Assembly (NCBI GenBank): GCA_963844255.1 | Contig: CAWJNP010000073.1 | Span: 1-64,000, forward strand | Direction of reading: 5' to 3' | Source: SZAS-79 sp963844255 | GTDB lineage: Bacteria > Pseudomonadota > Gammaproteobacteria > Burkholderiales > SG8-39 | DNA: 64,000 bases | Shown here: positions 20,638 through 30,163 of the stretch, piece after piece | Numbering within the stretch: position 1 is the first letter of the stretch | How the letters are laid out: each line of letters begins with the position of its first letter | The notes under the pieces: generated by a model | The model's database searches: none | What the model was told of the DNA's origin: nothing | Seen by the model: only the letters and a program-made list of their open reading frames with translations | Program-made: the position numbers and the translations under genes

Positions 20638-23598
20638 TCAGGCTCTTGCTCGACCTGGCACAGCGTGGTCTTGGTTTCCTGCATCATCGTGACCGCGTCG
20701 TAGCCGTAGGTGGTGGCGGTGTTGACCGCCTCGCCGCGCACGATCGGCGCCGCCCCTTCCGGATAGAACGCCAGCATGTCCTTGCCCTGCCACCAGCCGG
20801 AGAAGTGGAACGGGATGAAGCAGGTCTCGGCGTTCGACGCGCTCGGTCACCAGCGCCTTGACCTTGAGCTTCGCGCCGGATCGGCGTGCTCACCCAGACG
20901 TATTCGCCGTTGCGGACGCCGCGATCGTCGGCCGCCTTGGGGTTGATCTCGACGAAGTTGTCCTGCTGCAGTTCGGCCAGCCAGGGATTGGAGCGCGTCT
21001 CCTCGCCGCCGCCCTCGTACTCGATCAGGCGGCCGCTGGTCAGCACCATGGGGAACTGCTTGCCGATGTCCTTGTTCTTCTGCTGCACCGACTTGAACAG
21101 CGTCGGCAGCCGCCAGAACGTCTTCTTGTCGTCGTGGGTCGGATACTTCGATCAGGTCCGGACGCGCGCTGATACAGCGGCTCGCGATGCTGCGGCACGG
21201 CGTCCGGGAAGTTCCAGACCACGGCGCGCGCCTTGGCGTTGCCGAACGGATGGCAGCCGTGCTTCATGACCACGCGCTGGATGCCGCCCGAGAGGTCGGT
21301 CTTCCAGTTCTTGCCCTCGGCGGCGGCTTTCTCCGCGTCGGTCAGTTCGTCCCACCAGCCGAGCTTCTTCAGCAGCACGTGGTCGAATTCCGGATAGCCG
21401 GTGGTGATGTCGGCGCCCTTGCGAATGCGAGCCATCTTCGGCCAGCAGGTTGACACCGTCCTTCTCGACGCCGAAGTTGGCGCGGAAATTGCCGCCGCCG
21501 TCCATCACGTGCCGGGTCGTGTCGTACAGGTTGGGCGAACCCGGATGCTTGATCGCCGCGGTCGCCGTAGCACGGCCAGGGCAGGCCGAAGTAGTCGCCG
21601 GTCAGGTCGTAGCCGGTCTCCTTGTCGACGCCGCCCTTGGCGCGCAGGGTCTTCACGTCGAACACATGCATGTTGCGCATGTGCGCCTTGAGGCGCTCGG
21701 GCGACTGGCCGGTGTAGCCGATGGTCCAGCAGCCGCGTTGATCTCGCGCAGCGTGTCCTCCATCTCGGGCTCGTCCATGCCGCCCTTGCCCTTGACCAGC
21801 TTGATCGACTGCTTGCCATCCTTCTTCCCGACCAGCTGTTCGGCGAATCCGAGCTTCTGCGCGAGCTGATACATGATCATCTGGTCGGTGCGCGACTCGA
21901 ACAGCGGTTCGATCACCTTCTCGCGCCACTGGATCGAGCGGTTCGACGCCGTGACGCTACCCGGCGTCTCGAGCTGGGTGCACGCCGGCAGCAGATACAC
22001 GCCGTCCTTCCTCACCATCGCGCTCATCGCCGCCGTCGCCGACGGATACGGGTCGATCACCACCGCGAGGTCGAGCTTCTTCATCGCCTCGACCATCTCC
22101 AGGCCCCGGCTCTGGCTGTTGGGCGCATGGCCCCAGAAGATCATCGCGCGCAGGTTCGAGTCCTGGTCGATGTTCTCGTTCTTTTCCAGCACACCGTCGA
22201 TCCAGCGCGACACCGTCATGCCGGACTTGCCCATCATGCCGGGCGCGTACTGCTTCTTCAGCCACTCGAGGTCGACGTTCCAGACCTTGGCCCAGTGCGC
22301 GAACGCTCCCGGAATGAGGCCGTAGTAGCCCGGCAGCGAATCCGGGTTCGGGCCGAGGTCGGTCGCGCCCTGCACGTTGTCGTGGCCGCGGAAGATGTTC
22401 GCACCGCCGCCCGAAACGCCGATGTTGCCCAGGGCCAGCTGCAGGATGCACGAGGCGCGCACCATCGCGTTGCCGATCGTGTGCTGGGTCTGGCCCATGC
22501 ACCAGACGATGGTCGAGGGCCGGTTCTTGGCGAACATCTCGGAGATCTTCTTGAGCTGGTCGGGCTTCACGCCGGACACGCGCTCGACTTCCTCGGGCGT
22601 CCACTTCTTGACCTCTTCGCGGACCTTGTCCATGCCGTAGACGCGGTCGTTGATGTACTTCTTGTCTTCCCAGCCGTTCTCGAACACCTGGTGCAGGATG
22701 CCGAACAGGATCGCGATGTCGGAGCCCGAGCGGATGCGCACGTACTCGTCGGCCTTGGCCGCGGTGCGCGTGAAGCGCGGGTCGACCACGATCATCTTGG
22801 CGCCGTTTTCCTTGGCGTGCAGCATGTGCAGCATCGACACCGGGTGCGCCTCGGCCGCGTTCGAACCGATGTACAACGCGCACTTGGTGTTCTGCATGTC
22901 GTTGTACGAGTTGGTCATCGCGCCGTAGCCCCAGGTGTTCGCGACGCCGGCCACCGTGGTCGAATGGCAGATGCGCGCCTGGTGGTCGGTGTTGTTGGTG
23001 CCCAACAGGCGCACCCACTTGCACATCAGGTAGGACTGTTCGTTGTTGTGCTTGCTTGATCCGACCGAGAACAGCGCGTCCGGACCGGATTCCTTTCTGA
23101 TCGCGAGCAGCTTGTCGCCGATTTCCTTGATAGGCCTGCTCCCAGGAGATCTTCTTGTACTTGCCGCCCTCGAGCTTCATCGGGTACTTGAGGCGGTGCG
23201 AATCGTGGGTGATGCCGTGCTCGCGGATCGCCGCGCCCTTGGCGCAGTGCGCGCCCATGTTGATCGGCGAGTCGAACACCGGCTCGTGCCGCACCCAGAC
23301 GCCGTTCTCGACCACGGCGTCGAGCGAACAGCCGACCGAGCAGTGCGTGCAGACCGTGCGCTTGATCTCGACCTTGCCGGCCGGGCGCGTCGGCCGCCTC
23401 CGCCTTGCCGATCATGTTGAACGGCAGCTGCGCCGCGAACGCGCCGGCGCCGACGGACACGCCCGAGCGCTTGAGGAAAGTGCGGCGGTCGATGGTCTTG
23501 CCCAGCGTGCTCGACAGACTGCGCGAGAGGCGGGACTGGGTTGCAGAGGACGCGGAGGACGCGTGTGCGCCTCCAGTGGATTTCCTGGTGAGCAGCAT
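20638..23598 (-). CDS. Formate dehydrogenase alpha subunit, Cys-type, Tat-exported (many frame breaks)
   Basis: ATG 23598. A twin-arginine signal (DRRTFLKRSGVSVGAGAFAA, about residues 37-56) directs export. A Cys cluster TVCTHCSVGC...AHCAKG binds [4Fe-4S]. The metal ligand is Cys: the codon at 22969-22967 is TGC in ARICHSTTVAG, where selenoenzymes have Sec (UGA). Next, MTNSYNDMQNTKCALYIGSNAAEAHP and the MGD-binding MGQTQHTIGNAMVRAS segments are intact. Frames change near 23390, 23135, 21735, 21560, 21430, 21140 and 20840, with homology continuing each time. The likely stop is 20638. About 985 residues. The enzyme oxidises formate to CO2 with a Mo- or W-bis-MGD centre. Confidence 0.93.
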
Positions 23599-23609
23599 GG
23601 CGTGACTCC

Positions 23610-23810
23610 TCAGACCTTGGTGGTCTTGTAGTAGCTGTTGACGTGCTCGGAGGCGACATAGCCGCGCGTCGCGCGCTTGCCGGTTCCGGTAAGTTTCGCT
23701 TGCGTTTGCGCGGGCTGCCTGACTACCAGCGCGGTGGCCGTCGCGGCCCCGCCGGCACCCACGGCAAGAAGGAAGTTCCGCCTGCCTGGTTTTGTCGTGT
23801 TCTGAGCCAT
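23610..23810 (-). CDS. Small Tat-signal protein of formate dehydrogenase region
   Basis: 66 residues. MAQNTTKPGRRNFLLAVGAG is a twin-arginine signal, followed by a short mature part ending YVASEHVNSYYKTTKV. It matches the family known only as 'formate dehydrogenase region TAT target', found just ahead of the alpha subunit in many proteobacteria. Role unknown; perhaps assembly or export. First gene of the fdh operon, 11 nt before the alpha subunit. The GGAGACGCAG ribosome site supports ATG 23810. Confidence 0.85.
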   Translation of the reverse strand: MAQNTTKPGRRNFLLAVGAGGAATATALVVRQPAQTQAKLTGTGKRATRGYVASEHVNSYYKTTKV

Positions 23811-23871
23811 CTGCGTCTCCTCGATGCGTGCATCTCTTTCGTGGATGCAGCGCGTTCCGTTCTTCAACACT

Positions 23872-23889
23872 TATGCATTGCATTGCATA
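23872..23889. promoter_or_regulatory. Candidate ModE-type operator in the fdh/regulator gap
   Basis: TATGCA-TTGCAT-TGCATA is a perfect inverted repeat with a 6-nt centre. A good -10 (TAGAAT, minus strand 23903-23898) lies just upstream for the fdh operon, putting the site at the probable transcription start. The same layout occurs between tupB and modA (13473-13490). Confidence 0.65.
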
Positions 23890-23999
23890 TGCACGCGATT
23901 CTAGAGTATTTCGAATTTGCTGTAGTACTCTTTCAAGTAATATTTATCTGCGCATGGAATTTTCTGCAACGCACCATCCCGCAACGGACAGACCGCAAC

Positions 24000-25142
24000 A
24001 TGATCAAGGTAAATCTGCAGTACGAATGGACCCCGGCGCCCGGCCGCGCGCATGCGCTGGACCCGATGCTGTTTCGCGTGCTGCAGACCATTGCCGCCGC
24101 CGGGTCGCTCGCGGGTGCGGCGCGCACGCTTGGACTTTCCTATCGCCACATCTGGGGCCTGGTCAGGAAATGGGACAAGCTGTTCGGACGCCCGGTGGTC
24201 GAACTGCGCCAGGGACGGGGCGCGCAACTGACTGAATTCGGCGGCAAGCTTCTCTGGTCCGGCGAACTCGTGCAGGCGCGCATCACGCACGAACTCGAAA
24301 ACGTCCGCCACGAAATCGAGCAGGCGCTGGCGAGCGATCGCGCCGGGACGGCGCTCGCCCTGTGTGCCAGCCACGACCTGGCGTTGGCTGAGCTTCGCGA
24401 CCGGCTGGCGCAGCGCGAAGGCCTGCGGCTGGACATCCGCTTCGCGGGCAGTCTCGAGAATCTGGCGGCGCTGGCGCAGGACCGCTGCGTGCTGGCCGGA
24501 TTCCACCTCGCGGAAGGGCTCGACGACGCAGCCGCCGCCGATTTCCGCCGCTGCCTGAAGCCCGCGACCCACACGCTGATCGGCGTGGCGACACGTACCC
24601 AGGGCCTGATGATCGCGCCCGGCAATCCGCAAGCGATCCACAGCCTCGCCGACCTGACCCGCGAAGGGGTGCGCATCGTCAATAGGCAGGCCGGCTCGGG
24701 CAGCCGCGTGGAGTTCGACCAGTTGCTCTCCGGCGCCGGGATCTCGTCCGCGTCGATCGAGGGCTACCTGCGCGAGGAGTTCACCCACCTTGCGGTCGCC
24801 GCAACGGTGGCCGGGGGCCGCGCCGACGCCGGGTACGGGATACGCGCCGCTGCGGCCGAATACGGGTTGGATTTCCTGCCGCTGCTCACGGAGCGCTACT
24901 ACCTTGCCTGCCGCAGCAGCGTGCTGGCGGATCCCACGGTCGCGGCGTTTCTCGACCTGCTGCAGGGAGAGGAATTCCGCGGCATCCTCGCCGGCCTGCC
25001 AGGTTACGGAACGGCGATCACGGGACGGCTCTTCACGGTGCGCGAGGCGCTGCCGCCACGCCGGCGTCGTGCTCAGCCCATCTCGAACGCAGTACGCTCC
25101 AGTTCGAAGAAGGCACCGGCAAAGCGCGCGACGGCCTTGTAG
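24000..25142 (+). CDS. ModE-like HTH regulator fused to a PBP-like ligand-binding domain
   Basis: 380 residues. Residues 15-95 are a ModE/LysR-type winged helix: LDPMLFRVLQTIAAAGSLAGAARTL, LSYRHIWGLVRKW, and GAQLTEFGGKLL (the ModE 'wing'). From about 115 to 345 the protein resembles the PBP-like domain found in molybdate-related proteins: ALCASHDLALAELRDRL, IRFAGSLENLAALAQDRCVLAGFHL, VRIVNRQAGSGSRVEFDQLL and YGIRAAAAEYGLDFLPL. There is no TOBE domain. It probably senses molybdate, tungstate or the cofactor and controls fdh and perhaps tup/mod. It ends 70 bp inside the opposing torD-like gene; the last 20 residues are basic and may result from a frame error. Confidence 0.87.
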   Translation: MIKVNLQYEWTPAPGRAHALDPMLFRVLQTIAAAGSLAGAARTLGLSYRHIWGLVRKWDKLFGRPVVELRQGRGAQLTEFGGKLLWSGELVQARITHELENVRHEIEQALASDRAGTALALCASHDLALAELRDRLAQREGLRLDIRFAGSLENLAALAQDRCVLAGFHLAEGLDDAAAADFRRCLKPATHTLIGVATRTQGLMIAPGNPQAIHSLADLTREGVRIVNRQAGSGSRVEFDQLLSGAGISSASIEGYLREEFTHLAVAATVAGGRADAGYGIRAAAAEYGLDFLPLLTERYYLACRSSVLADPTVAAFLDLLQGEEFRGILAGLPGYGTAITGRLFTVREALPPRRRRAQPISNAVRSSSKKAPAKRATAL

Positions 25143-25706
25143 AAATTCGCTTCTTCGGCCGCGGTGACCGCGTCGCACAGGCGCTGCGCACCCGGGTCAA
25201 GAAAACGCGTAAAGAATTCCCGCTGTTCTTCAATCTGCGCCTGCTGGACCGAGATCAGGTGGCGCATGACCTCGCAGAGCGCGGCGATGTGGTCCTCGGG
25301 CTCGGTGACTGCTTCCTGCCGCCCGAGCCCGCGCGCCGCCAGAAACGAGCGCAGGCCCGACCAGCAGTCCCTCCGCCCCGGTTTTCTCGACGTAGGCGCC
25401 GACATAGGGCGGCACCGGGCGCCTTGCCCACGCCGATCAGCAGGCTGTCGTACTCCTGCTGCACGGCCTCCTCGTCGCTGGCCGCACAGGCGCTCTGAAG
25501 CTTTGCCCAGGCCTCGGCCAGTGGCACCGAATCGTCCTCGCCGACAATCTCGTCGGCACTCGGCCAGCATCTGCAGCAGGTCTGCGCCGGGCGGCGCGTA
25601 GAACAAGGCTCGCAATCAGCGCATAGAGGTCGGCGCGCGCGCGGTCTTCCGGTGCTTCGGGCGGGAAAAACCGGATCGGCTCGCTGTCGTTCACGGATTC
25701 GCTCAT
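25073..25706 (-). CDS. TorD/DmsD-family maturation chaperone for formate dehydrogenase (frame-broken)
   Basis: ATG 25706 overlaps the polyferredoxin stop (ATGA). MSESVNDSEPIRFFPPEAPE starts the first frame with RADLYALIASLVLRAPPGADLLQ-like helices. After several shifts (about 25610, 25560, 25415, 25355) come PLAEAWAKLQSACAASDEEAVQQEYDSL, a GAYVEKTGAEGLL piece, and then TEPEDHIAALCEVMRHLI, the E-P-x-D-H signature of TorD-like chaperones, ending FFELERTAFEMG. About 211 residues. These helical proteins bind the Tat signal of molybdoenzymes and hold them until the cofactor is loaded. Confidence 0.85.
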
Positions 25707-27821
25707 GGATTCTTCGGCAGGTTGAGGATGGACGGTTCGTCCTTCGACTCCATCATGTCGACGACGCGGCAGTCGGCGCACATCTGCAGCCGCCGGATCG
25801 CGCCGCCCGAAGCGAACATCGAGTGCGCGGTGAGCCTGCCCAGCATGTTGTCGATCATCTGCCGGGTGCCGAAGGGCGTGGCGCAGCGCACGCAGTTGAA
25901 CGGCTCGGCCTCGTTCAGCGTCACCGGATCCTTTGCCTGTGCGGTCAGCAGCAGGCGCGGCGTCAGCGTGATCGCGTTTTCCGGGCAGGTATTGGCGCAC
26001 AGGCCGCATTGCACGCAGTTGCGTTCGATGAAGCGCAGCGTGGGCGTCTCGGGAGAGTCGAGCAGCGCCGCCTCGGGACAGGCGCCGATGCAGGCCTTGC
26101 ACAGCGTGCAGGTGTCCTTGTTGACCGCGATCGCGCCGAACGGCGCGCCGGCCGCGAGCGCGATTTCTTCGCTGCGGCGTGGGCGCGTGTTTCGCCAGGT
26201 GGTCGAGCGCGAAATCGAGCGTGGTGCGTTTCTCGACCGAGAGGTTGAAGGTCGCCGCGCGCGCGACGGACGCGGCCGGCTGCAAGCGCCCAAAGCGCAT
26301 CCTCGAGCGCCTGCGCATCGGCTGCCACGATCAGCTCGAGGTGGCGGCCTGCATAACCGAGCGCCGCTGAGCACGGTCTGCGCAAAGCCCATCTGCGCGC
26401 GGATCGCCTCGACGTAGCCCTCGGGTTCGGCGCCGCTCGAGACGATCGACCACCTGGCTCGCGCCATAGGCGATCGCACCGAGCCAGACGTCCATGCCGA
26501 TCGAGGCGACATGGAAGACTTCCATCGGGATCAGTCGCGCGGGCAGCCCGCGCCCCGCTTTCTGCGCCGCGCGCCGCCCGAGTGACTGCACCAGCGCACG
26601 ACCGTCCGCGGCGTTGTGAAACACGAGGCAGGCATCCCGCCCGCCGGCCTCGCGGTAGGTATTGAGCACCGTCTTCATGCGCGCACCGGTGTCGGAGACG
26701 CGCGGATAGGCGTAGCTCATCGCACCCGAGGGGCAGACGGTGGAACAGCCGCCGCACCCCGCGCACAGGTGCGGTTCGATCTTCACGCGGTCGCCGTCGC
26801 TCGTGATCGCGCCGGTCGAGCAGACATCGATGCATTTGGTGCAGCCGGTCTTCGCCGAGCGGCCGTGCGCGCAGATGCGCTCCTTGTAGACGAAGAACTT
26901 CGGCTTTTCGAATTCGCCGACGAACTGCGGCAGCTTCTGCGCGGCCAGCGCCTGTTCGAGCGGATCGGCCCCGGGCGCGAGATAGCCCTGTGGCAGGTCC
27001 GGGGTTTTCAGCAGCGGTTCGCGCGACAGGTCGAGCACCATGTCGAAGGTTTCGCGGCGGGTCGTGTCGGCGCGGCTGAAATCGATCGCGCCGATCGTGC
27101 CGCAGGCCTTCACGCACGCGCGATGGCCCGTGCACTTGTCGAGGTCGACCTGCAGGAGCCCATCGATCGCACCCTCCGGACACGCGCGCACGCAGGCGTT
27201 GCAGCGCGTGCAGACTTCGAGGTCGATCGGATTCAGCTGCGACCACTCGACCTCGAATGCGCCGAGGTAACCCTTGATTGCATCCACCCTGCCCGACCAG
27301 ACCGGATAGCGGCGCTCGAACGGCAGGTCTGCACCCGACCCCGGACCGTCGCCGGTGACCAGCACGCCCACATCGAATTCGCCGGCCAGTCGCTCGGACC
27401 AGGCCAGGGCCGCCGCCGCCGGCCCGATGATCAGCAGCCCGCCGGCCGACTTGTAGTCGACCGTCGGCACCGGCTCCGGGTCGGGCAGTGCCGCCAGCGC
27501 CACCAGTGCCGCGATCTTGGGTGTCGCCTGCGCTCCCTCGACCGACCAGCCCGCGTTCTCGCGCAGGTTGAGAAAATTCAGCGTCCCGCGCGCACCCGCG
27601 GATTGTGCGATTTCCGCGAACAGCGGTGCCTCCTGGGTACAGGCGACCAGCACCTCGTGTTCGTTCAGCGCGGCCTGGAAGGCGCCGACTTCGCGGCGGC
27701 AGAGTTCCGTGTGGATCGTGACCGGCGTGTTCGATTTCAGCGCCGCAGAAAGCGCCTTCGCGTCCAGCGGGATCGTGCGGTTGCAGTTGCACAGCTTCAG
27801 GGTCTTGTCTTCGAGCGCCAT
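25703..27821 (-). CDS. Large polyferredoxin of the formate dehydrogenase cluster (frame-broken)
   Basis: About 705 residues. It starts MALEDKTLKLCNCNRTIPLDA (ATG 27821). A CxC motif and a CTQEAPLFAEIA region come first, then an NAD/FAD-like strand GGLLIIGPAAAALAWSE. Clusters follow: CTRCNACVRACPEGA, CTGHRACVKACG, CTKCIDVCSTGA, CAGCGGCSTVCPSGA, and near the C-terminus CTLCKACIGACPEAA, CVQCGLCANTCPENA, plus a CVRC...CADC pair. This gives at least six [4Fe-4S] sites. Frames change near 26440, 26365, 26295 and 26190. In many betaproteobacteria such a protein sits with DUF3305/DUF3306 and formate dehydrogenase. Its electron partner is not established. Confidence 0.88.
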
Positions 27822-27824
27822 GTC

Positions 27825-28472
27825 TCAGGAATCCTTTTTGTCTGGCACCGGCGAATCGGCGCGCAGTGCTACGGCAGCGGCCTCCGCGCGCAACTTCGCG
27901 TCCCTTGCCTCAAGTGCGTCCAGTTCGCGTTCCAGATCTGCTGCGGCCGCGTCGCGCTCGGCATCCAGTTCGTCGGCCGCATCCGTCAGCGCCTTTTCCT
28001 CCGCGGCAGCCAGCTGCGCAGCATCTTCCGCATCGGCCTGCGCCTTTTCCTCGTCGCTGAACACATGCTGGCGCGCCTGATACAGGGTCTTCATCATTGC
28101 GTCGGGAATCGGATCCGGAATGCTGTAGTCCTCGATGTAGGTGTCCAGGCCGTCCATGACGTTGAAATGCGGATCCTTGAACAGTTGCTTCAGTGCCGCC
28201 GTCTTCACGTCCGGGTCCACCGTCGACTGCATGAACGGGGTGAAGTCGGACGCGGGGGTGAGGCTCTCCACACTGGGCAGCGGTTCGGCCACGCCCTCGC
28301 CCGCCGTTTCGGCTGCCGGTTCCGTACCCGTTCCTGCGGGCGCCCCGGCCGGCACATCCGGCAACGCGGGTGCTTCGGCCTGCGGTTGCGCAGTTGCGAC
28401 GCCGGTCTTTTCCAGCTTGCGCCGCGACCAGCGCGAGAGAAAGCTGCCGATCTGTTCGAAATCCTCGGCCAT
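27825..28472 (-). CDS. DUF3306 protein
   Basis: 215 residues, intact. Conserved N-terminal MAEDFEQIGSFLSRWSRRKLE and central TPASDFTPFMQSTVDPDVKTAALKQLFKDPHFNVMDGLDTYIEDYS mark DUF3306. The linker (about 25-70) is Ala/Pro/Glu-rich. The C-terminal 80 residues (DEEKAQADAEDAAQLAAAEEK) are charged and probably coiled coil. Role unknown; the gene is almost always with formate dehydrogenase and DUF3305. It is 3 nt upstream of the polyferredoxin and 19 nt below DUF3305. Confidence 0.88.
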   Translation of the reverse strand: MAEDFEQIGSFLSRWSRRKLEKTGVATAQPQAEAPALPDVPAGAPAGTGTEPAAETAGEGVAEPLPSVESLTPASDFTPFMQSTVDPDVKTAALKQLFKDPHFNVMDGLDTYIEDYSIPDPIPDAMMKTLYQARQHVFSDEEKAQADAEDAAQLAAAEEKALTDAADELDAERDAAAADLERELDALEARDAKLRAEAAAVALRADSPVPDKKDS

Positions 28473-28491
28473 CAGGCGAAAACTCCGCCGC

Positions 28492-28971
28492 TCACGAGGC
28501 GTTTCCCGCGCGGTCCCTGGGCGATACGAAGGACCGCGGCCGGGTGCGTTTCTTCACCTCCGGCCGGTAATGCGCCTCGACGAATTCACCGACCCAGGCC
28601 AGCAGTTCGACCGGCATCGCGACCGTGTCGACCTGCTCGCCGCCGTCCATGAGACGACCGGCCTCGTTGTAACTCAGCGTCACGAACTGGGGCGTGGCCC
28701 GTTCGTCTTCCATCCGCCACATGACGAACACCCGCGGCTCATTGGAGGACACATTGAGGTAGTAACCCTCGGTCTCGTCGCGATGCAACTGCACCGAGAA
28801 ACCCGGATGCAGCCATTGGGCCACGCCGTTTTCCTCGACCAGCAGGCTCGGCTCGCCGCTGCCGGCATGGTTGAGCACCACGCCGACCGGTTCCCAGACT
28901 TCGCTCTGCCAGCGGTTCTGGATCGCGCGTCGCTGCATCACCACCGCGAGCGGAATTTCGGGCACCTGCAT
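28492..28971 (-). CDS. DUF3305 protein
   Basis: 159 residues, intact. IPLAVVMQRRAIQNRWQSEVWEPVGVV is the DUF3305 hallmark. Central strands (SVQLHRDETEGYYLNVSSNEPRVFVMWRM) and PQFVTLSYNEAGRLMDGGEQVD follow, and the C-terminus AWVGEFVEAHYRPEVKKR is basic. Unknown molecular role; it always accompanies DUF3306 and formate dehydrogenase genes. First gene of the DUF3305-DUF3306-polyferredoxin-torD transcript and divergent from moaA. Confidence 0.88.
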   Translation of the reverse strand: MQVPEIPLAVVMQRRAIQNRWQSEVWEPVGVVLNHAGSGEPSLLVEENGVAQWLHPGFSVQLHRDETEGYYLNVSSNEPRVFVMWRMEDERATPQFVTLSYNEAGRLMDGGEQVDTVAMPVELLAWVGEFVEAHYRPEVKKRTRPRSFVSPRDRAGNAS

Positions 28972-29064
28972 CGTTTTCCAGCCTCCATTTCGGGTGGCGC
29001 GAACTATAACCCACTCGGACCCCTCTGATATGATTCCCGCCCTCTGAGGAGACCAGATAACACC

Positions 29065-30156
29065 ATGCTGGAAAAGGTTATTCCGATTCGCCCTGCCGCT
29101 GCTTCTGCCAACGGTGCGCTGCGCGCCGCCGTGAAAGCACCGCGCTACACGGGCGAGGGCTTTGCGGACACGCTCGGCCGCGGACTGCGCGACCTGCGCA
29201 TCTCGGTGACCGACCGCTGCAACTTCCGCTGCGTGTACTGCATGCCGCGCGATGTGTTCGACGAGAACTACAAATTCCTGCCGCAGTCGTCCCTGCTCAG
29301 CTTCGAGGAGATCGCCACGCTCGCGCGCGTGTTCGTGGGTCTGGGCGTTGAAAAGATCCGCCTCACCGGCGGCGAGCCACTGGTGCGCCGCGACCTCGAG
29401 CGCCTGATCGCACTGCTCGCAGGGCTGGATGTCGATCTCACGCTGACCACCAACGGCTCGCTGCTTGCGAAGAAGGCGCAGGCACTGAAGGACGCGGGGC
29501 TGAAGCGAATCACCGTGAGCCTCGATTCACTCGACGATGTCGACCTTCAAGGCGATGAACGACGCCGATTTCCCGGTGGCCAAGGTGCTCGAAGGCATCG
29601 CCGCGGCCGCCGCGGCCGGTCTGCCGGTCAAGGTCAACATGGTCGTCAAGCGCGGCCTGAACGACCACCAGGTCATCGACATGGCGCGCCATTTCCGCGC
29701 CAGCGGGCACATCGTGCGCTTCATCGAATTCATGGACGTCGGCAGCACCAATGGCTGGCGCATGGACGACGTGATCCCGTCAGCGCGAGATCGTGCGCCG
29801 CATCTCGGCCGAATTTCCGCTCGAACAGGTCGACCCGAACTACCGCGGCGAAGTCGCCGAGCGCTGGCGCTACGCGGACGGCGCCGGCGAAATCGGCGTG
29901 ATTTCCATCGGTCACCCAGGCGTTCTGCAGCGACTGCAACCGGCTGCGCCTGTCCACCGAGGGCGCGATGTACACCTGCCTGTTCGGCCAGGCCGGCCAC
30001 GACCTGCGCGCGCTGCTGCGCGCCGGCGCGTCGGAGGAAGAGCTTCGCGACGAGATCGTCGCGGTCTGGCGCGCACGCGGCGACCGTTACTCCGAGATCC
30101 GCACCGCCGAGACCGCGCGCGTATCGAAGGTCGAAATGTCCTACATCGGCGGATGA
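29065..30156 (+). CDS. moaA: GTP 3',8-cyclase MoaA (three frame breaks)
   Basis: The start MLEKVIPIRPAAASANGALR includes a short unconserved N-terminal extension. The radical-SAM cluster is in ISVTDRCNFRCVYCMP; KIRLTGGEPLVRRDLE is the SAM/GGE motif. After a shift near 29538, FKAMNDADFPVAKVLEGI and VKVNMVVKRGLNDHQV. After another near 29780, ISAEFPLEQVDPNYRGEVAERWRY. A third near 29915 leads to the second cluster CSDCNRLRLSTEGAMYTCLFG, and the protein ends ARVSKVEMSYIGG with the GG tail. About 364 residues. It makes cyclic pyranopterin precursor with MoaC (not in window). fdhD follows at 7 nt. Confidence 0.94.
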
Positions 30157-30163
30157 GCGGCGC

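Noticed and set aside
22967..22969. Selenocysteine in the formate dehydrogenase
   Set aside because: The codon aligned with Sec of FdnG is TGC (Cys), not TGA.
26616..28652. A 678-codon plus-strand frame over the polyferredoxin, DUF3306 and DUF3305 genes
   Set aside because: It crosses three conserved minus-strand genes and has only shadow-type composition.
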